DNA of 64,000 bases from an uncultured Eggerthella sp. (GTDB lineage Bacteria; Actinomycetota; Coriobacteriia; Coriobacteriales; Eggerthellaceae): NCBI GenBank assembly GCA_900542065.1, contig UQLU01000005.1, positions 1-64,000 of the forward strand, read 5' to 3'. Below, in pieces: positions 25,460 to 35,125 of the stretch (its first letter is position 1; each line of letters begins with the position of its first letter). Under the pieces are notes generated by a model. It was given only the letters and a program-made list of their open reading frames with translations. It searched no databases and was not told the DNA's origin. Position numbers and translations under genes: made by a program.

Positions 25460-26833
25460 TTATGCCTCCAACAATGGTGCAGCTACTTGCTTCTTACGGG
25501 AAAGCACACCAGGCATCCATGTTGCCACAGAAGAGTCAATGCCAAATACCTTGTCTACCTTCTTGTGGTCGCCTTCAACCAGGAAGTTGGAGCCTTCAGC
25601 AATAATGTCGGTTACCAAAAGCAATACAAATTCGTAAGAGTTCTTTTCTTTTAATTCACGCAAGAATTCACGAATTTCTTCTTCACGCTGCATAACCGCA
25701 TCAAGCGTAACCGTTTCATGCTGAGCAATAAGGATCGTACCTTCAGGAATCTTAAATTCCTTAGAGTCTGCAGTAACGAGCGTCTTAACGTCCATTTCAG
25801 CATCGCCACCACGAGCGTTAAACACATGCAGACCAAACTCGGTTGGGTCCTGACCAATAATGCCCGCCAAATACTCCACCTGTTCGCGGTCTACTTCAGT
25901 AGCGGTAGGCGACTTCAAAATAACCGTATCGGTCATAATTGCAGAAAGTAACGTTGCTGCAATACCTTCAGGAATATCAATACCTGCATTGCGAAGCTTG
26001 CACGTAATAATGGTTGCAGAAGAACCAACAGGCATGTTAGTGAAGCGAATAGGCTGGTTGGTGCACACATCCCCAATGCGATGGTGATCCACAATCTCAA
26101 CAATTTCCGCCTCATTTAAACCATCGGCTGCCTGAGAAAATTCATTGTGGTCTACCAAAGCAACTTTGCGACGAGGCTTAACCGCTACATCGGAGCGAGT
26201 CACAATACCTACGGCAACGCCATCTTCGTCAAGAACAACTGCTTCGCGAAGTTCGTTTGCCATAAGGTCTTCAAAAACATCGTTATAAAGATCATTTGGA
26301 GCAACGATCATAGGACGATTATCAACCAGGCTCATAATGTCTTGCGTAAGCGATGCCTGTAGATCTGCCGCAATAGCGCTTGCGGATTCTTCAGTTGCAT
26401 CTTTAGCACCCTTGCAAACCGTAGAAATATAGCGTTCTGCGATTGTGCGCGAAGAAACGACACCCGCATATTTGCCGTTTTCGTCAGTAACTACGATAGA
26501 GCGAATGTCGTGAACCGCAAGCAGCTGAGAAGCCTGGAGCAAGGTAGCGCTTCCTGGCAAGCTAATTACAGGAGAGGTCATAACATCGCAAACGCGTGCA
26601 TATACATGAGAAATCAGCTGTGGTGCCTCAATGCCATATTCAGACAAGATAGCTTCAGATTCTTCAGGAAGAGGGCCCAGGCGGCAAGGAATGTATTCAA
26701 ATTCTTCCGCATCGGGATTTTGCGCCAGCGTGCGCTTCATCATTTCATTTTTATAGTAGGCAAATCCCACCGCACCAGCGATAGAATCATTGTCGGGATT
26801 TTTGTGTCCGACGATAAGAACGGGCGTAGCCAT
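25460..26833 (-). CDS. ppaC: Manganese-dependent family II inorganic pyrophosphatase with CBS domains
   Basis: 457 aa. Order: DHH part 1 with VGHKNPDNDSIAGA (metal-binding His and Asp residues), an inserted pair of CBS motifs (about residues 75-250: VCDVMTSPVISLP... and LVDNRPMIVAPNDLYNDV...), then VDHNEF and IVDHHRIGD, and the DHHA2 C-terminal domain. No DRTGG domain is seen between the CBS motifs, so this is the simpler CBS-PPase. It hydrolyses pyrophosphate to drive biosynthesis. CBS-PPases are known to be inhibited or activated by adenine nucleotides. GGAGG precedes the ATG, and an intrinsic terminator follows. Confidence 0.93.
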   Translation of the reverse strand: MATPVLIVGHKNPDNDSIAGAVGFAYYKNEMMKRTLAQNPDAEEFEYIPCRLGPLPEESEAILSEYGIEAPQLISHVYARVCDVMTSPVISLPGSATLLQASQLLAVHDIRSIVVTDENGKYAGVVSSRTIAERYISTVCKGAKDATEESASAIAADLQASLTQDIMSLVDNRPMIVAPNDLYNDVFEDLMANELREAVVLDEDGVAVGIVTRSDVAVKPRRKVALVDHNEFSQAADGLNEAEIVEIVDHHRIGDVCTNQPIRFTNMPVGSSATIITCKLRNAGIDIPEGIAATLLSAIMTDTVILKSPTATEVDREQVEYLAGIIGQDPTEFGLHVFNARGGDAEMDVKTLVTADSKEFKIPEGTILIAQHETVTLDAVMQREEEIREFLRELKEKNSYEFVLLLVTDIIAEGSNFLVEGDHKKVDKVFGIDSSVATWMPGVLSRKKQVAAPLLEA

Positions 26834-26952
26834 TCGACCTCCTTAAAGCACGACAAATACGCACTTAAACATCCATGAATTCCAGATCGGTAAAAACCGC
26901 CTTTCATTGTAAGCGCTCTTACCGAAAAACCGCAACATTCTTATAAGCGTAC

Positions 26953-27237
26953 CTAGGCACGCGCACGTTCATAGGCGGCATCTATGCGAAGATTACGCGC
27001 ATAGATAGCCCAATTCGCCATCAGTGCAGCAAGATTCAAGAAATAAACGATCAGAACCCAATTCAGATTTCCGCTCACAAATTTTGCTGCAATACCTGCA
27101 ACATATCCGAGCGTAATAAGTCCCAAAAATTGCCAACTGGTTCCAGCAGCCGTTCGCGCCTTGAAAGATTTCCAGGCATTCATTGGCCAAGACAAGCCAA
27201 AACAAATAAGCATTACTGCTTCAAGTATTTCTGCCAT
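26953..27237 (-). CDS. Small PQ-loop/SemiSWEET-like membrane protein
   Basis: 94 aa with three predicted membrane helices: MLICFGLSWPMNAWKSFKA, FLGLITLGYVAGIAAKFV, and VLIVYFLNLAALMANWAIY. The size, the SWP motif near the end of helix 1 and the triple-helix layout resemble SemiSWEET/PQ-loop proteins, but the match is by eye. A transport role is not established. It lies alone between ppaC and pcrA. Confidence 0.6.
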   Translation of the reverse strand: MAEILEAVMLICFGLSWPMNAWKSFKARTAAGTSWQFLGLITLGYVAGIAAKFVSGNLNWVLIVYFLNLAALMANWAIYARNLRIDAAYERARA

Positions 27238-27306
27238 TACTATTTAAACGCTGCCTTTCTTGTTATTTACCTATCCTTAATTGGCATTCTGATTTGCAGG
27301 CGCAAA

Positions 27307-27326
27307 AGAGCACCCGTAGGTGCTCT
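27307..27326 (-). terminator. Terminator after pcrA
   Basis: AGAGCACC-CGTA-GGTGCTCT, an 8-bp perfect stem, followed on the minus strand by TTTTGCG. It lies 47 nt after the pcrA stop. Confidence 0.7.
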
Positions 27327-27372
27327 ATAGCCTTGTCTGTAATACTCCACTAAAGTATGCAGTTGTGTTTCG

Positions 27373-29748
27373 CTAACCGATTTTCACAATAGGCGCATAA
27401 TCCTTCAGGAGTTTTTTGGTTTGACCCGTACGAGAGAAGCGAACATGAAGCGTGTCGCCATCAACTTTCATTACGGTGCCTCTACCGAATACTTTATGGT
27501 CAACCGTATCACCCTGAGCAAACGACATACTTGCCGCAGCTTTCTTTGCCGCCCTCGGATTTACCGTAGCGCTTGGACGCTGACGAGGACGAGAACCCGA
27601 TGCGCTTGATTGGCCGAATACACGACCGCCTCCTGCTTCCACGCCCGATCCAGCAATTCCACGACGGCTACCACGCTTTTCCCAACCAGAACCAGAAAAG
27701 CCAGCGGACCCCATACCAATACTACGACGCAGTTCGGCAGGAATTTCAGAAATAAAGCGAGAGGGAGGATTCGCGCTTGATTGACCGAAAATCTGGCGCG
27801 TAAAAGCATTGGTCAAATACAAACGCTTTCGGGCACGCGTAATAGCCACATAACAAAGGCGACGCTCCTCTTCCAAGCCCTGCGCATCTTGAGAGGAATT
27901 ACCATGCGGGAACAAAGACTCTTCCATACCCGCTACGAAAACGCAGTCAAACTCCAAACCCTTTGCGGAATGGATAGTCATAAGCGTGATAGCAGCACCA
28001 TCGTCGCTCATGGTATCCATATCAGTACGCAACGTTACCCATTCCGTAAAGTCAGCTAAAGAATTTGCCTGGAATGTACGCACGGGAGGCTCTGCATTTG
28101 AAGCATCAGCTACATCTTCGCCTTCACCCTTAGCAAGATCTTCTACCGAAGGAGGTTCAAAAAGAGCATCGGCATCATCGTGTGTTTGCGCATATTCATC
28201 TACTACACCAAAGAATTCCTGAATGTTTTCTATGCGTCCTTGCGCCTCGTCGGATCCTACCGCACGATATGCCTCGATAAGGCCTGCTTTATCGACAATC
28301 ATTTCGACCACTTTACGCAAATCGCCCTCGTAGGTTTGCGCCTCGTGGATAAGCGAAACAAATTCTCCAATGGCACGACGAGTATTAGGTCGAATAGCCT
28401 CATCAGCTACACAAAGCTCAGCAGCCTGCAAGAATGTGCACTCAGTTTCGCGCGCCACATAATCAATATGCTCAATAGTAGTAGATCCAATACCACGCTT
28501 TGGTGTGTTAATGACACGACGCGCCGCCATATCATTGGCGGGATTTACCACCAAGCTCAGATAAGCCATAACATCGCGAATTTCTTGACGATCGAAGAAT
28601 CGAGTGCCCCCCACCAAACGATACGGCACGCCAGCGCGAAGCAACATATCTTCCAACATACGGCTTTGAGCGTTCGTTCGATAGAACACGGCGATTTGAT
28701 TATAAGGAGTGCCCGATCCATGTTGCTTTTCTATCTCTGAAGCAATCCAGCGCCCCTCATCACGTTCATCGGTTGCCATGTAGACCGAAATCTTTTCTCC
28801 TGCTGGCTGTGAAGTGAATAGCTTTTTGGGCTTACGCGTTATATTGTTGGCAATTACTGCATTAGCGGCATCCAAAATATTGCCCATAGAGCGATAGTTC
28901 TCTTCTAGCTTCACCACATGAGCATTAGGGTAATCTTTTTCGAAATCCAGAATATTGCGCAGGTCAGCACCACGCCATGAATAAATCGACTGGTCGTCGT
29001 CGCCTACTACCATGATGTTTTGGTTGGCGGCAGCCAAAAGCTGCGTCAAGGCGTACTGCGCATGGTTAGTGTCCTGATATTCGTCTACCAAGATATAAAG
29101 GAAACGCTGCTGATAAGCCGCCAGAACATCGGGATGATTCTTTAGAAGAAGCCAGGTGTAGAGCAATAGATCATCAAAATCAAAAGCATTAAGCTGGCGT
29201 AATCTTTCTTGAAGGCGGGTATATACGCGCGCAGCAACTTTCGCTACGGGATCGCTCCCCTTTTCGGCTTCTTCAGCGTACACCTCTGCAACCTGCAAAT
29301 CGTTTTTCGCCTTTGAAATGCGGTTGCGAATTGCTGCTACGGGATAGCGCTTCTCATCCAAATTGAGCTCGCCGTAAATATGCTTTACCAAACGCTTGGA
29401 ATCGTCATCGTCATAGATGGTAAAGCCCTGTGAAAAACCTAAACGCTCACAGTCGGCACGCAGAATGCGTACACACATGCTATGAAACGTAGATACCCAC
29501 ATACCACGCGAATACGGACCTATGAGTCCGCCTAAACGTTCGCGCATTTCAGCTGCCGCCTTATTGGTAAAGGTGATAGCCATAATTTGCCAAGGAGCTA
29601 CCCCAAGATCTTCTACCAAATGAGCAATACGATGCGTTAACACACGCGTCTTACCGCTGCCAGCACCCGCCAACACAAGAAGCGGTCCTTCCGTGCAAAG
29701 AACCGCTTCTTTTTGAGGGCCATTTAAACCTGTTAGATCGATAGGCAT
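27373..29748 (-). CDS. pcrA: ATP-dependent DNA helicase PcrA/UvrD
   Basis: 791 aa superfamily 1A helicase. Walker A is VLAGAGSGKTRVLTHR near residue 30. Then DEYQDTN, GDDDQSIYSWRGA (motif III), ENYRS (motif IV) and TIHSAKGLEF (motif V) appear in order, with ITRARKRLYLT near motif VI. The basic, low-complexity linker after residue 690 and a C-terminal Tudor-like HKVFGRGTV domain are typical of PcrA from Gram-positives. It should act in nucleotide excision repair, plasmid replication and RNA polymerase backtracking. AAGGAA precedes the start; it is monocistronic. Confidence 0.96.
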   Translation of the reverse strand: MPIDLTGLNGPQKEAVLCTEGPLLVLAGAGSGKTRVLTHRIAHLVEDLGVAPWQIMAITFTNKAAAEMRERLGGLIGPYSRGMWVSTFHSMCVRILRADCERLGFSQGFTIYDDDDSKRLVKHIYGELNLDEKRYPVAAIRNRISKAKNDLQVAEVYAEEAEKGSDPVAKVAARVYTRLQERLRQLNAFDFDDLLLYTWLLLKNHPDVLAAYQQRFLYILVDEYQDTNHAQYALTQLLAAANQNIMVVGDDDQSIYSWRGADLRNILDFEKDYPNAHVVKLEENYRSMGNILDAANAVIANNITRKPKKLFTSQPAGEKISVYMATDERDEGRWIASEIEKQHGSGTPYNQIAVFYRTNAQSRMLEDMLLRAGVPYRLVGGTRFFDRQEIRDVMAYLSLVVNPANDMAARRVINTPKRGIGSTTIEHIDYVARETECTFLQAAELCVADEAIRPNTRRAIGEFVSLIHEAQTYEGDLRKVVEMIVDKAGLIEAYRAVGSDEAQGRIENIQEFFGVVDEYAQTHDDADALFEPPSVEDLAKGEGEDVADASNAEPPVRTFQANSLADFTEWVTLRTDMDTMSDDGAAITLMTIHSAKGLEFDCVFVAGMEESLFPHGNSSQDAQGLEEERRLCYVAITRARKRLYLTNAFTRQIFGQSSANPPSRFISEIPAELRRSIGMGSAGFSGSGWEKRGSRRGIAGSGVEAGGGRVFGQSSASGSRPRQRPSATVNPRAAKKAAASMSFAQGDTVDHKVFGRGTVMKVDGDTLHVRFSRTGQTKKLLKDYAPIVKIG

Positions 29749-29905
29749 ACAGGAATTCCTTCCACCTACACTACGAATACCTTGCTTAAACCTGTACGTA
29801 ATAAACTACTGGGAAACCAAAATCCAAGAAACCCATTAGAGAATAGTTAGTCGTGAAAATCACGAATCAGTATTGTAGCGCTTTACCTATGCGAACTTAT
29901 CGGGG

Positions 29906-30703
29906 TTAAACAATCTTCTTACCGAATACCGCAGCAATTTCACGCAGCTGCCCAACCAACTCAGTAAACTGAGCAGGCGTTAACTGCTGAGGACCATCGG
30001 AAAGTGCTTTTGTTGGATCAGGGTGCACCTCGATCATTAAGCTATCGCAACCTGCCGCAACTGCCGCATAGGCAAGAGAAGGAACAAGGTCGCGTACACC
30101 AGCTGGATGCGAAACATCCACGCAAATAGGGAAAATTGACTGTTTATGAATAACAGGTACCGCAGAAATATCCAACGTAAAACGAGTTGTTGTTTCAAAC
30201 GTACGCAGACCACGTTCACATAAGACAATATTGTCGTTGCCATTCATCGTGAGATATTCGGTAGCAGAAAGCCATTCGGAAATGCTGCCCGCTAAACCAC
30301 GTTTAAGCAAAACCATCTTGTGAGATTCAGCCGTAACTGCACCCACATTCTTAAGCAAGCTGAAGTTTTGCATGTTACGTGCACCAATCTGCATGCCGTC
30401 CACATAAGAATGGACCATTTCGCAATGAGCGGAATCCATAACCTCAGTCAGTGTTTTGAGACCATACTTTTCGCCGCCCGCCTTCATAATTTTAAGGCCT
30501 TCTTCACCAAGACCCTGAAATGAATGAGGATTCGTACGCGGCTTGAATGCGCCACCTCGAATCCAATTTAGCCCAAGGCTGGCAATGCATTCAGCTACTT
30601 CATTAAATTGTTCTTCTGATTCTACAGAGCAGGGACCTGCATAAATCGTGATCTCATCGGTTCTAGCACCATAATCTGGCAAGGAAGATAGCTTATTGAT
30701 CAC
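29906..30703 (-). CDS. 3-deoxy-7-phosphoheptulonate (DAHP) synthase, type I-beta
   Basis: 265 aa, GTG start at 30703 with GAGGTG upstream. The TIM-barrel motifs IYAGPCSVES, WIRGGAFKPRTNPHSF and MIEVHPDPTKALSDGPQQL belong to the KDO8P-synthase-like type I-beta DAHP synthases. It joins phosphoenolpyruvate and erythrose-4-phosphate in the first step of the shikimate pathway. It overlaps the chorismate mutase gene by 11 nt. In several relatives these two proteins are fused or act as a complex in which chorismate mutase confers feedback, so functional coupling is likely. Confidence 0.92.
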   Translation of the reverse strand: MINKLSSLPDYGARTDEITIYAGPCSVESEEQFNEVAECIASLGLNWIRGGAFKPRTNPHSFQGLGEEGLKIMKAGGEKYGLKTLTEVMDSAHCEMVHSYVDGMQIGARNMQNFSLLKNVGAVTAESHKMVLLKRGLAGSISEWLSATEYLTMNGNDNIVLCERGLRTFETTTRFTLDISAVPVIHKQSIFPICVDVSHPAGVRDLVPSLAYAAVAAGCDSLMIEVHPDPTKALSDGPQQLTPAQFTELVGQLREIAAVFGKKIV

Positions 30704-30980
30704 GCGAAGGCACCTCTTTCATAACCTTGAGGATGCCGCGATAGATTTCTACCAAGTTTTCGTTATACAAAGGACCCTCGTTATAGGTGCATATGCGCTC
30801 AAAAATTTCTTCTTCGCGCTTTGGATCATACAAGCCCATATGAGCATCTGGCTTCAACGCGCGAATATCAAGCGAATATCCAGCACGTTCATTTAACAGA
30901 GCAACAAGCTTTTGATCTACTTCATCGATCTTGGCACGATACTGTTCAATTTGTTTGAATGCTTCATTTTGCTCGGGCAT
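30693..30980 (-). CDS. aroQ: Chorismate mutase, AroQ class
   Basis: 95 aa all-helical protein. IEQYRAKIDEVDQKLVALLNERA is the AroQ helix 1, YDPKREEEIFERI gives the conserved R and E residues, and the C-terminal IYRGILKVMKE completes the fold. It converts chorismate to prephenate. It probably also regulates the overlapping DAHP synthase. No prephenate dehydratase or dehydrogenase is in the window. Confidence 0.9.
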   Translation of the reverse strand: MPEQNEAFKQIEQYRAKIDEVDQKLVALLNERAGYSLDIRALKPDAHMGLYDPKREEEIFERICTYNEGPLYNENLVEIYRGILKVMKEVPSRDQ

Positions 30981-31082
30981 CCTTCGTTCCTTTCGTAGAA
31001 TCGTTTGAATAGTCCAACATTTTTGGTCGCTTTATCATAGCAAAGTAACGTTTCCACTTAAGGACAGAGCGATTACTGGTTG

Positions 31083-31442
31083 TTAATTATCTTGTTCAGA
31101 ATCTGTTACCTGGTTTGTTTGAGATTTGTTCTCTGAGCGTTTTACGTCACGCTTATCAGCGTTTAATTGCTCCAGATAGGCAATGTCGATTTTATCTGGA
31201 TCGTTTCGATCAGGATCATTGATAACCGAAATTGCCAGCAGTGCGATGGATGCCATAATGCCACACTGTGAATAAAAGCCATCTGCTTCGCCCAAAATAA
31301 AGGCTGCAAAGGTAATAAGAATAATGACTAAAGCCGCAAATCCGCAGTAGCGAGAAATAAAAGAATTCGTTTTTTTGCGCAGTTTTCTTTTTTCCTCTTC
31401 AGGAATCTCAGAAGACTTCTTTTGTTCGTACTTGTTAGTCAT
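31083..31442 (-). CDS. Two-helix membrane protein, unknown
   Basis: 119 aa. The charged, Lys/Glu-rich N-terminus is followed by two hydrophobic helices (YCGFAALVIILITFAAFILG and a second around GIMASIALLAISVI). The C-terminal tail is very charged, with an INDPDRNDPDKID segment, and ends in Gln/Asn/Asp-rich sequence. No family recognised. It lies 30 nt downstream of uppP and may be cotranscribed with it. Confidence 0.55.
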   Translation of the reverse strand: MTNKYEQKKSSEIPEEEKRKLRKKTNSFISRYCGFAALVIILITFAAFILGEADGFYSQCGIMASIALLAISVINDPDRNDPDKIDIAYLEQLNADKRDVKRSENKSQTNQVTDSEQDN

Positions 31443-31472
31443 ACCAACAGAATACCACGCTAAGCGCGATAG

Positions 31473-32423
31473 TTACATTAAGCCCAGCGCCTTTGTGCCG
31501 AAATAGCCCAAGACAATAAGACCAATGATGATGCGGTATACACCGAATACGGTAAAGTCATTTTGCTTGATATAACCCATCAAGAAGCGAATGGCAATCA
31601 TACCCATGATGAAGGCAGACAAAATGCCTACTACCAAAACGACAATTTCAGTTTGAGTCATAGCGATGCCATCCAAGAAGAATTTCACCGCTTTAACTAA
31701 ACCCCAACCAAACATAACAGGGATTGCCAAGAAGAAGGTAAATTCAGCAGCAGCCGTACGCGAACAACCGCACAACATACCACCGATAATGGTTGCGCCA
31801 GAACGACTCGTACCAGGAATAATAGCTAGGACTTCAAAACAGCCAATTTTTATAGCGGTCTTCCAATCCATTTCATAAGGATCGACAATTTTAAAGAGCG
31901 CCTTATCTACCGCCTCGGGATCGCTAGGATCAATTGCCTCTACACGCCCATGCTTCCCGATAGGCTTTTCAACGGTGCCTAGTACGCGTTCCTTGCGGCG
32001 ACGATTGTAACGTTCAATCACGATAAAGATAATGCCGTACAAGATGAGCATCGCAGCAACGGTAAAGGCACTATAAAAATTATCGTGAGCCCAGTCATCC
32101 AAAAGAAGTCCAAAGAATGCAGCAGGGATACTACCAATTACTACCATGCCCCACATGCGCCATGTTTTATGACGTTCTACTTCATCTTTTGTGCGCGAGA
32201 CAGGATTAAGCTTATGGCGAAACGTGATAATAACCGCCATAATGGAGCCGATTTGAATTACCACCAAGAAAAGTTCCAGAAAACCTGGTGAAACATTGAG
32301 CTGAACAAATTCATCAACCAAGATCATATGACCTGTCGATGAAATAGGAAGCCATTCAGTAATACCCTCAACGACACCAAGGAGTAGTGCTTTAAGAGCT
32401 TCTATCAACATGTCTGGCGACAT
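31473..32423 (-). CDS. uppP: Undecaprenyl-diphosphatase UppP (BacA)
   Basis: 316 aa. VVEGITEWLPISSTGHMIL near the N-terminus and IIPGTSRSGATIIGG past the middle are the two BacA motifs with active-site Glu, Ser, His and Arg residues. It dephosphorylates undecaprenyl pyrophosphate for recycling the cell-wall lipid carrier, and can give bacitracin resistance. It is longer than the usual 270 aa because of a charged loop of about 45 residues (around 130-175) between two helices. GGAGG sits before the ATG. Confidence 0.94.
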   Translation of the reverse strand: MSPDMLIEALKALLLGVVEGITEWLPISSTGHMILVDEFVQLNVSPGFLELFLVVIQIGSIMAVIITFRHKLNPVSRTKDEVERHKTWRMWGMVVIGSIPAAFFGLLLDDWAHDNFYSAFTVAAMLILYGIIFIVIERYNRRRKERVLGTVEKPIGKHGRVEAIDPSDPEAVDKALFKIVDPYEMDWKTAIKIGCFEVLAIIPGTSRSGATIIGGMLCGCSRTAAAEFTFFLAIPVMFGWGLVKAVKFFLDGIAMTQTEIVVLVVGILSAFIMGMIAIRFLMGYIKQNDFTVFGVYRIIIGLIVLGYFGTKALGLM

Positions 32424-32684
32424 AACAAATCCTCCATTACCTGGCCTTGTTCCTTTTTTATTTAGAACAGTATTCTCTTACTTCGAAGAGCGCTGATTTT
32501 TTACCGTACTAGCATTTTCAAAGCTTCAAATAAAACCATCGGCGAACAAGACCCTTGTACAAACAGCGCTGACTATCCTAAGAGAAGACGCCTTACTTTG
32601 CGCTATTTCCACAAAAGTCCCACAGGTTGCAGCAAAACTACATAGCAAATGTAATGAAATGTAGAATTTTTTCCAAAAATAATC

Positions 32685-32713
32685 TTGACGAATCGTTATT
32701 GGGACACTAATAT
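32685..32713 (+). promoter_or_regulatory. Promoter of the tRNA-Gln/tRNA-Glu unit
   Basis: TTGACG (32685-32690), 17-nt spacer, TAATAT (32708-32713), about 50 nt upstream of the tRNA-Gln 5' end. The 32424-32684 stretch before it contains no gene. Confidence 0.65.
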
Positions 32714-32761
32714 AACTACTCGCGCCTAAGCTATATGGCGTATTCTCAATTGCATAGTTAT

Positions 32762-32835
32762 TGGGGTGTCGTCTAATGGTAGGACAGCGGTTTCTGGTAC
32801 CGTATGTGAGGGTTCGACTCCTTCCACCCCAGCCA
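32762..32835 (+). tRNA. tRNA-Gln (CTG anticodon)
   Basis: Cloverleaf: acceptor TGGGGTG/CACCCCA, D arm GTCTAATGGTAGGAC, anticodon stem GCGGT/ACCGT with loop TTCTGGT (anticodon CTG), T arm with GGTTCGACTCC, then G and an encoded CCA. Reads CAG codons. It shares a promoter and terminator with the next tRNA. Confidence 0.95.
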
Positions 32836-32848
32836 CTACGCATCTTAT

Positions 32849-32925
32849 GGCCCCGTCGTCTAGCGGTTTAGGACGCCGCCCTCTCAAGGCGGAGATCGCC
32901 GGTTCGAATCCGGTCGAGGCTACCA
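32849..32925 (+). tRNA. tRNA-Glu (CTC anticodon)
   Basis: D arm GTCTAGCGGTTTAGGAC, anticodon stem CCGCC/GGCGG with loop CTCTCAA (anticodon CTC), T arm with GGTTCGAATCC, A discriminator and encoded CCA. The acceptor stem has one C-A mismatch (pair 5-68) plus a terminal G-U, so it is slightly weaker than usual. Reads GAG codons. Confidence 0.93.
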
Positions 32926-32932
32926 AATTTCC

Positions 32933-32958
32933 AGCCTGCACACTGTGCAGGCTTTTTT
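32933..32958 (+). terminator. Terminator of the tRNA unit
   Basis: AGCCTGCACA-C-TGTGCAGGCT followed by TTTTTT: very stable stem directly after tRNA-Glu. Confidence 0.9.
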
Positions 32959-33000
32959 ATTGTCTTAGCCCTCCCCACAAGCGCAGTCCAAAGCCACAAC

Positions 33001-33034
33001 AAAAAGGTGCAGCAGGTTTCCCTACTGCACCTTT
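33001..33034 (-). terminator. Terminator of the BASS transporter gene
   Basis: Minus strand: AAAGGTGCAG...CTGCACCTTT with extra inner pairs, followed by TTTTTG. It lies 30 nt after the stop codon. Confidence 0.8.
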
Positions 33035-33063
33035 AATCAGGCACTTATACAGAACGTTATTTC

Positions 33064-34095
33064 CTACTTAGCAGCTTTCTTATCTTGTTCTGCTTCTTCC
33101 TTTTCGATCTCGCCTGATTCAATCTTGTTTTCCAAATCAGCCTTTGCTACCGAATCGTCGCCTGCGGAACGAGCAAGAATATTTGCATAAATTGCACCAG
33201 AGATGTTGTGCCATACGCTAAATACTGCGCCAGGAACTGCCGCGAGGGGCATCGTGGCAAAATGAACCGTAGCCAAGGAAGTTGCCAAACCAGAGTTCTG
33301 CATACCAACCTCAATGGAAAGGGTACGACGCTGTGCTTTAGTAAGACCAAGCAAGCGACCTGCAAGATAGCCCAATGCATAACCACACACGTTGTGGAGC
33401 ATTACAACAACGATAATGAGCAGGCCAACACTCATCAGGCTCTTAGCATTTGCTGCCACAACAGCCATGATGATAAGGGAAATACCGATTACAGAAATAA
33501 GAGGAAGTACACGTGCAAATTCCTTTGCAAACTTTTCGAAAATCTTGTTAATCAAAAAGCCTGCAGCAATTGGAACCAATACAACCTGAACGATAGAAAT
33601 AAACATATCCCAAACAGCAACATCAACGGTTTGACCTGCAATAAGTAAAACCAAAAGAGGCGTTACGATAGGAGCCATAATGGTGGTGCAAGCCGTCATG
33701 CCTACCGAAAGCGCTACGTCGCCTTTAGCCAAATACGTCATAACGTTTGAGCTGGTACCACCTGGGCAGCAACCAACCAAGATAACGCCAACAGCCAACT
33801 CGGGTGGAAGCTGGAAAATGGTTACCAGAATAAATGCCAAACCAGGCATGATAATAAACTGAGCAAAAATACCCGTAATTACCGCTTTTGGTTTAGTGAA
33901 TACAACTTTGAAGTCACCTAAGGTCAAAGTCATACCCATGCCAAACATAACGATACCAAGAAGAATATTTACATAGCTTGTCTTAATAACTGAAGACACA
34001 GGGCCAGGAAAGACCAAGGCAATAATTGCTACAAGAAGGGCAATGATTGCCATGTACTTTCCGGCATAGTCGCTAATTTTTTCTAATACCTTCAT
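33064..34095 (-). CDS. Bile acid:sodium symporter family (BASS) transporter
   Basis: 343 aa with 9-10 membrane helices. The signatures VGCCPGGTSSNVMTYLAKGDVALS and the LSIEVGMQNSGLATSLA are characteristic of bacterial BASS proteins (YocS type). They drive uptake of organic anions such as pantoate or keto-acids with Na+; the substrate here is unknown. The C-terminal 40 residues are a Glu/Lys-rich cytosolic tail. AAAGGA precedes the ATG. It is divergent from the PAP2 gene across a 280-nt region rich in A/T. Confidence 0.9.
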   Translation of the reverse strand: MKVLEKISDYAGKYMAIIALLVAIIALVFPGPVSSVIKTSYVNILLGIVMFGMGMTLTLGDFKVVFTKPKAVITGIFAQFIIMPGLAFILVTIFQLPPELAVGVILVGCCPGGTSSNVMTYLAKGDVALSVGMTACTTIMAPIVTPLLVLLIAGQTVDVAVWDMFISIVQVVLVPIAAGFLINKIFEKFAKEFARVLPLISVIGISLIIMAVVAANAKSLMSVGLLIIVVVMLHNVCGYALGYLAGRLLGLTKAQRRTLSIEVGMQNSGLATSLATVHFATMPLAAVPGAVFSVWHNISGAIYANILARSAGDDSVAKADLENKIESGEIEKEEAEQDKKAAK

Positions 34096-34378
34096 GAATC
34101 ATCCTTTCAAAACTCGCCGGACACCTTTTCCAAAGATTTGAGAGTCGCCATAAACTCAGCAAGAACTCTGGAATTGTCAAAAAATATTCCTAATTTTTTT
34201 GTTATTCAAGTTTTTGGAGTGTCTTTTTTGGCACCGTCGTGTTTTTAGCGGTTTTTGGATAAAACGTTTGTTACAGTAAGCAACAATTGTTAAAAGCCTA
34301 AAGGCAAGCCGAGCAACTATTTAGCAATCAGTTACTGGACGCTCGCTAGTCAATCATCAACCAACCAACGGAGTATCA

Positions 34379-35077
34379 ATGACCCCTTCTTCGTTTTTCC
34401 CTCGCTTCAAAGCTCTTGTTGTAAAGCAAAAACGAGTCGTTATTATTTGCGCGTGCATCATTTTATTTATTGAATTACTCGATGACGTTCTTGAGGGCGA
34501 TCTTATGACCCTCGATCGCCTTGCCCGCGCATTCTTTGTAGAAAACTTACGCGCTGACTGGCTCACCCCTATTATGGAAAGCATTTCCGCCCTCGCTACA
34601 CCACTTTCTTTGCTGGTGCTTCTCCTTGTTATAGTTGCATTTGCTCCAGGAAAACGTCCTGGCATGTTTTGCGCCGTCAACTTGGTGCTTGTCGCCATTC
34701 TTAATGTGGTACTAAAGGAGCTCGTTCAGCGTCCAAGGCCTGAAGATATTGGCCTCGTTGTAGAAACAGGATTCAGCTTCCCCTCGGGTCATTCCATGGT
34801 TGCCATGGCATTCTTTGGGCTACTTGTGTGGCTTGTTTGGCACTATGAAAAAGATCGCGTTATGCGACTCGCCTGCTGCGGAGGATTTTCTCTCATTATT
34901 TTGCTAATTGGAATCAGCCGAATTTATTTAGGCGTGCATTATGCCTCTGATGTATTAGCTGGCTTTTGCGTGTCACTTGCCTGGCTCGCCCTTTACACCA
35001 GCATTGCCGCTCCTCTCTTTCTGCATCAACCGCGCGAAGAGAAATCCGAAGAGAAGCTTGAAGAGCAAAACGAATAG
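34379..35077 (+). CDS. PAP2 superfamily phosphatase
   Basis: 232 aa, about six membrane helices. The three PAP2 phosphatase motifs are present: KELVQRPRP (K.....RP), FSFPSGHSM (PSGH) and SRIYLGVHYASDV (SR......H...D). It should act on a lipid phosphate or diphosphate, such as undecaprenyl pyrophosphate or phosphatidylglycerol phosphate, on the outer face of the membrane. With uppP 2 kb away this region may serve lipid carrier recycling. The C-terminus is a charged Glu/Lys tail. GGAG lies 5 nt before the ATG. Confidence 0.9.
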   Translation: MTPSSFFPRFKALVVKQKRVVIICACIILFIELLDDVLEGDLMTLDRLARAFFVENLRADWLTPIMESISALATPLSLLVLLLVIVAFAPGKRPGMFCAVNLVLVAILNVVLKELVQRPRPEDIGLVVETGFSFPSGHSMVAMAFFGLLVWLVWHYEKDRVMRLACCGGFSLIILLIGISRIYLGVHYASDVLAGFCVSLAWLALYTSIAAPLFLHQPREEKSEEKLEEQNE

Positions 35078-35125
35078 TCTTCAATACAAGGTCCCAAACG
35101 CAGCCTAAAATGAGGACCTATCTGA

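Noticed and set aside
32526..32941. Open reading frames across the tRNA genes on the minus strand
   Set aside because: They read through tRNA-Gln and tRNA-Glu and have no ribosome-binding site or family resemblance.
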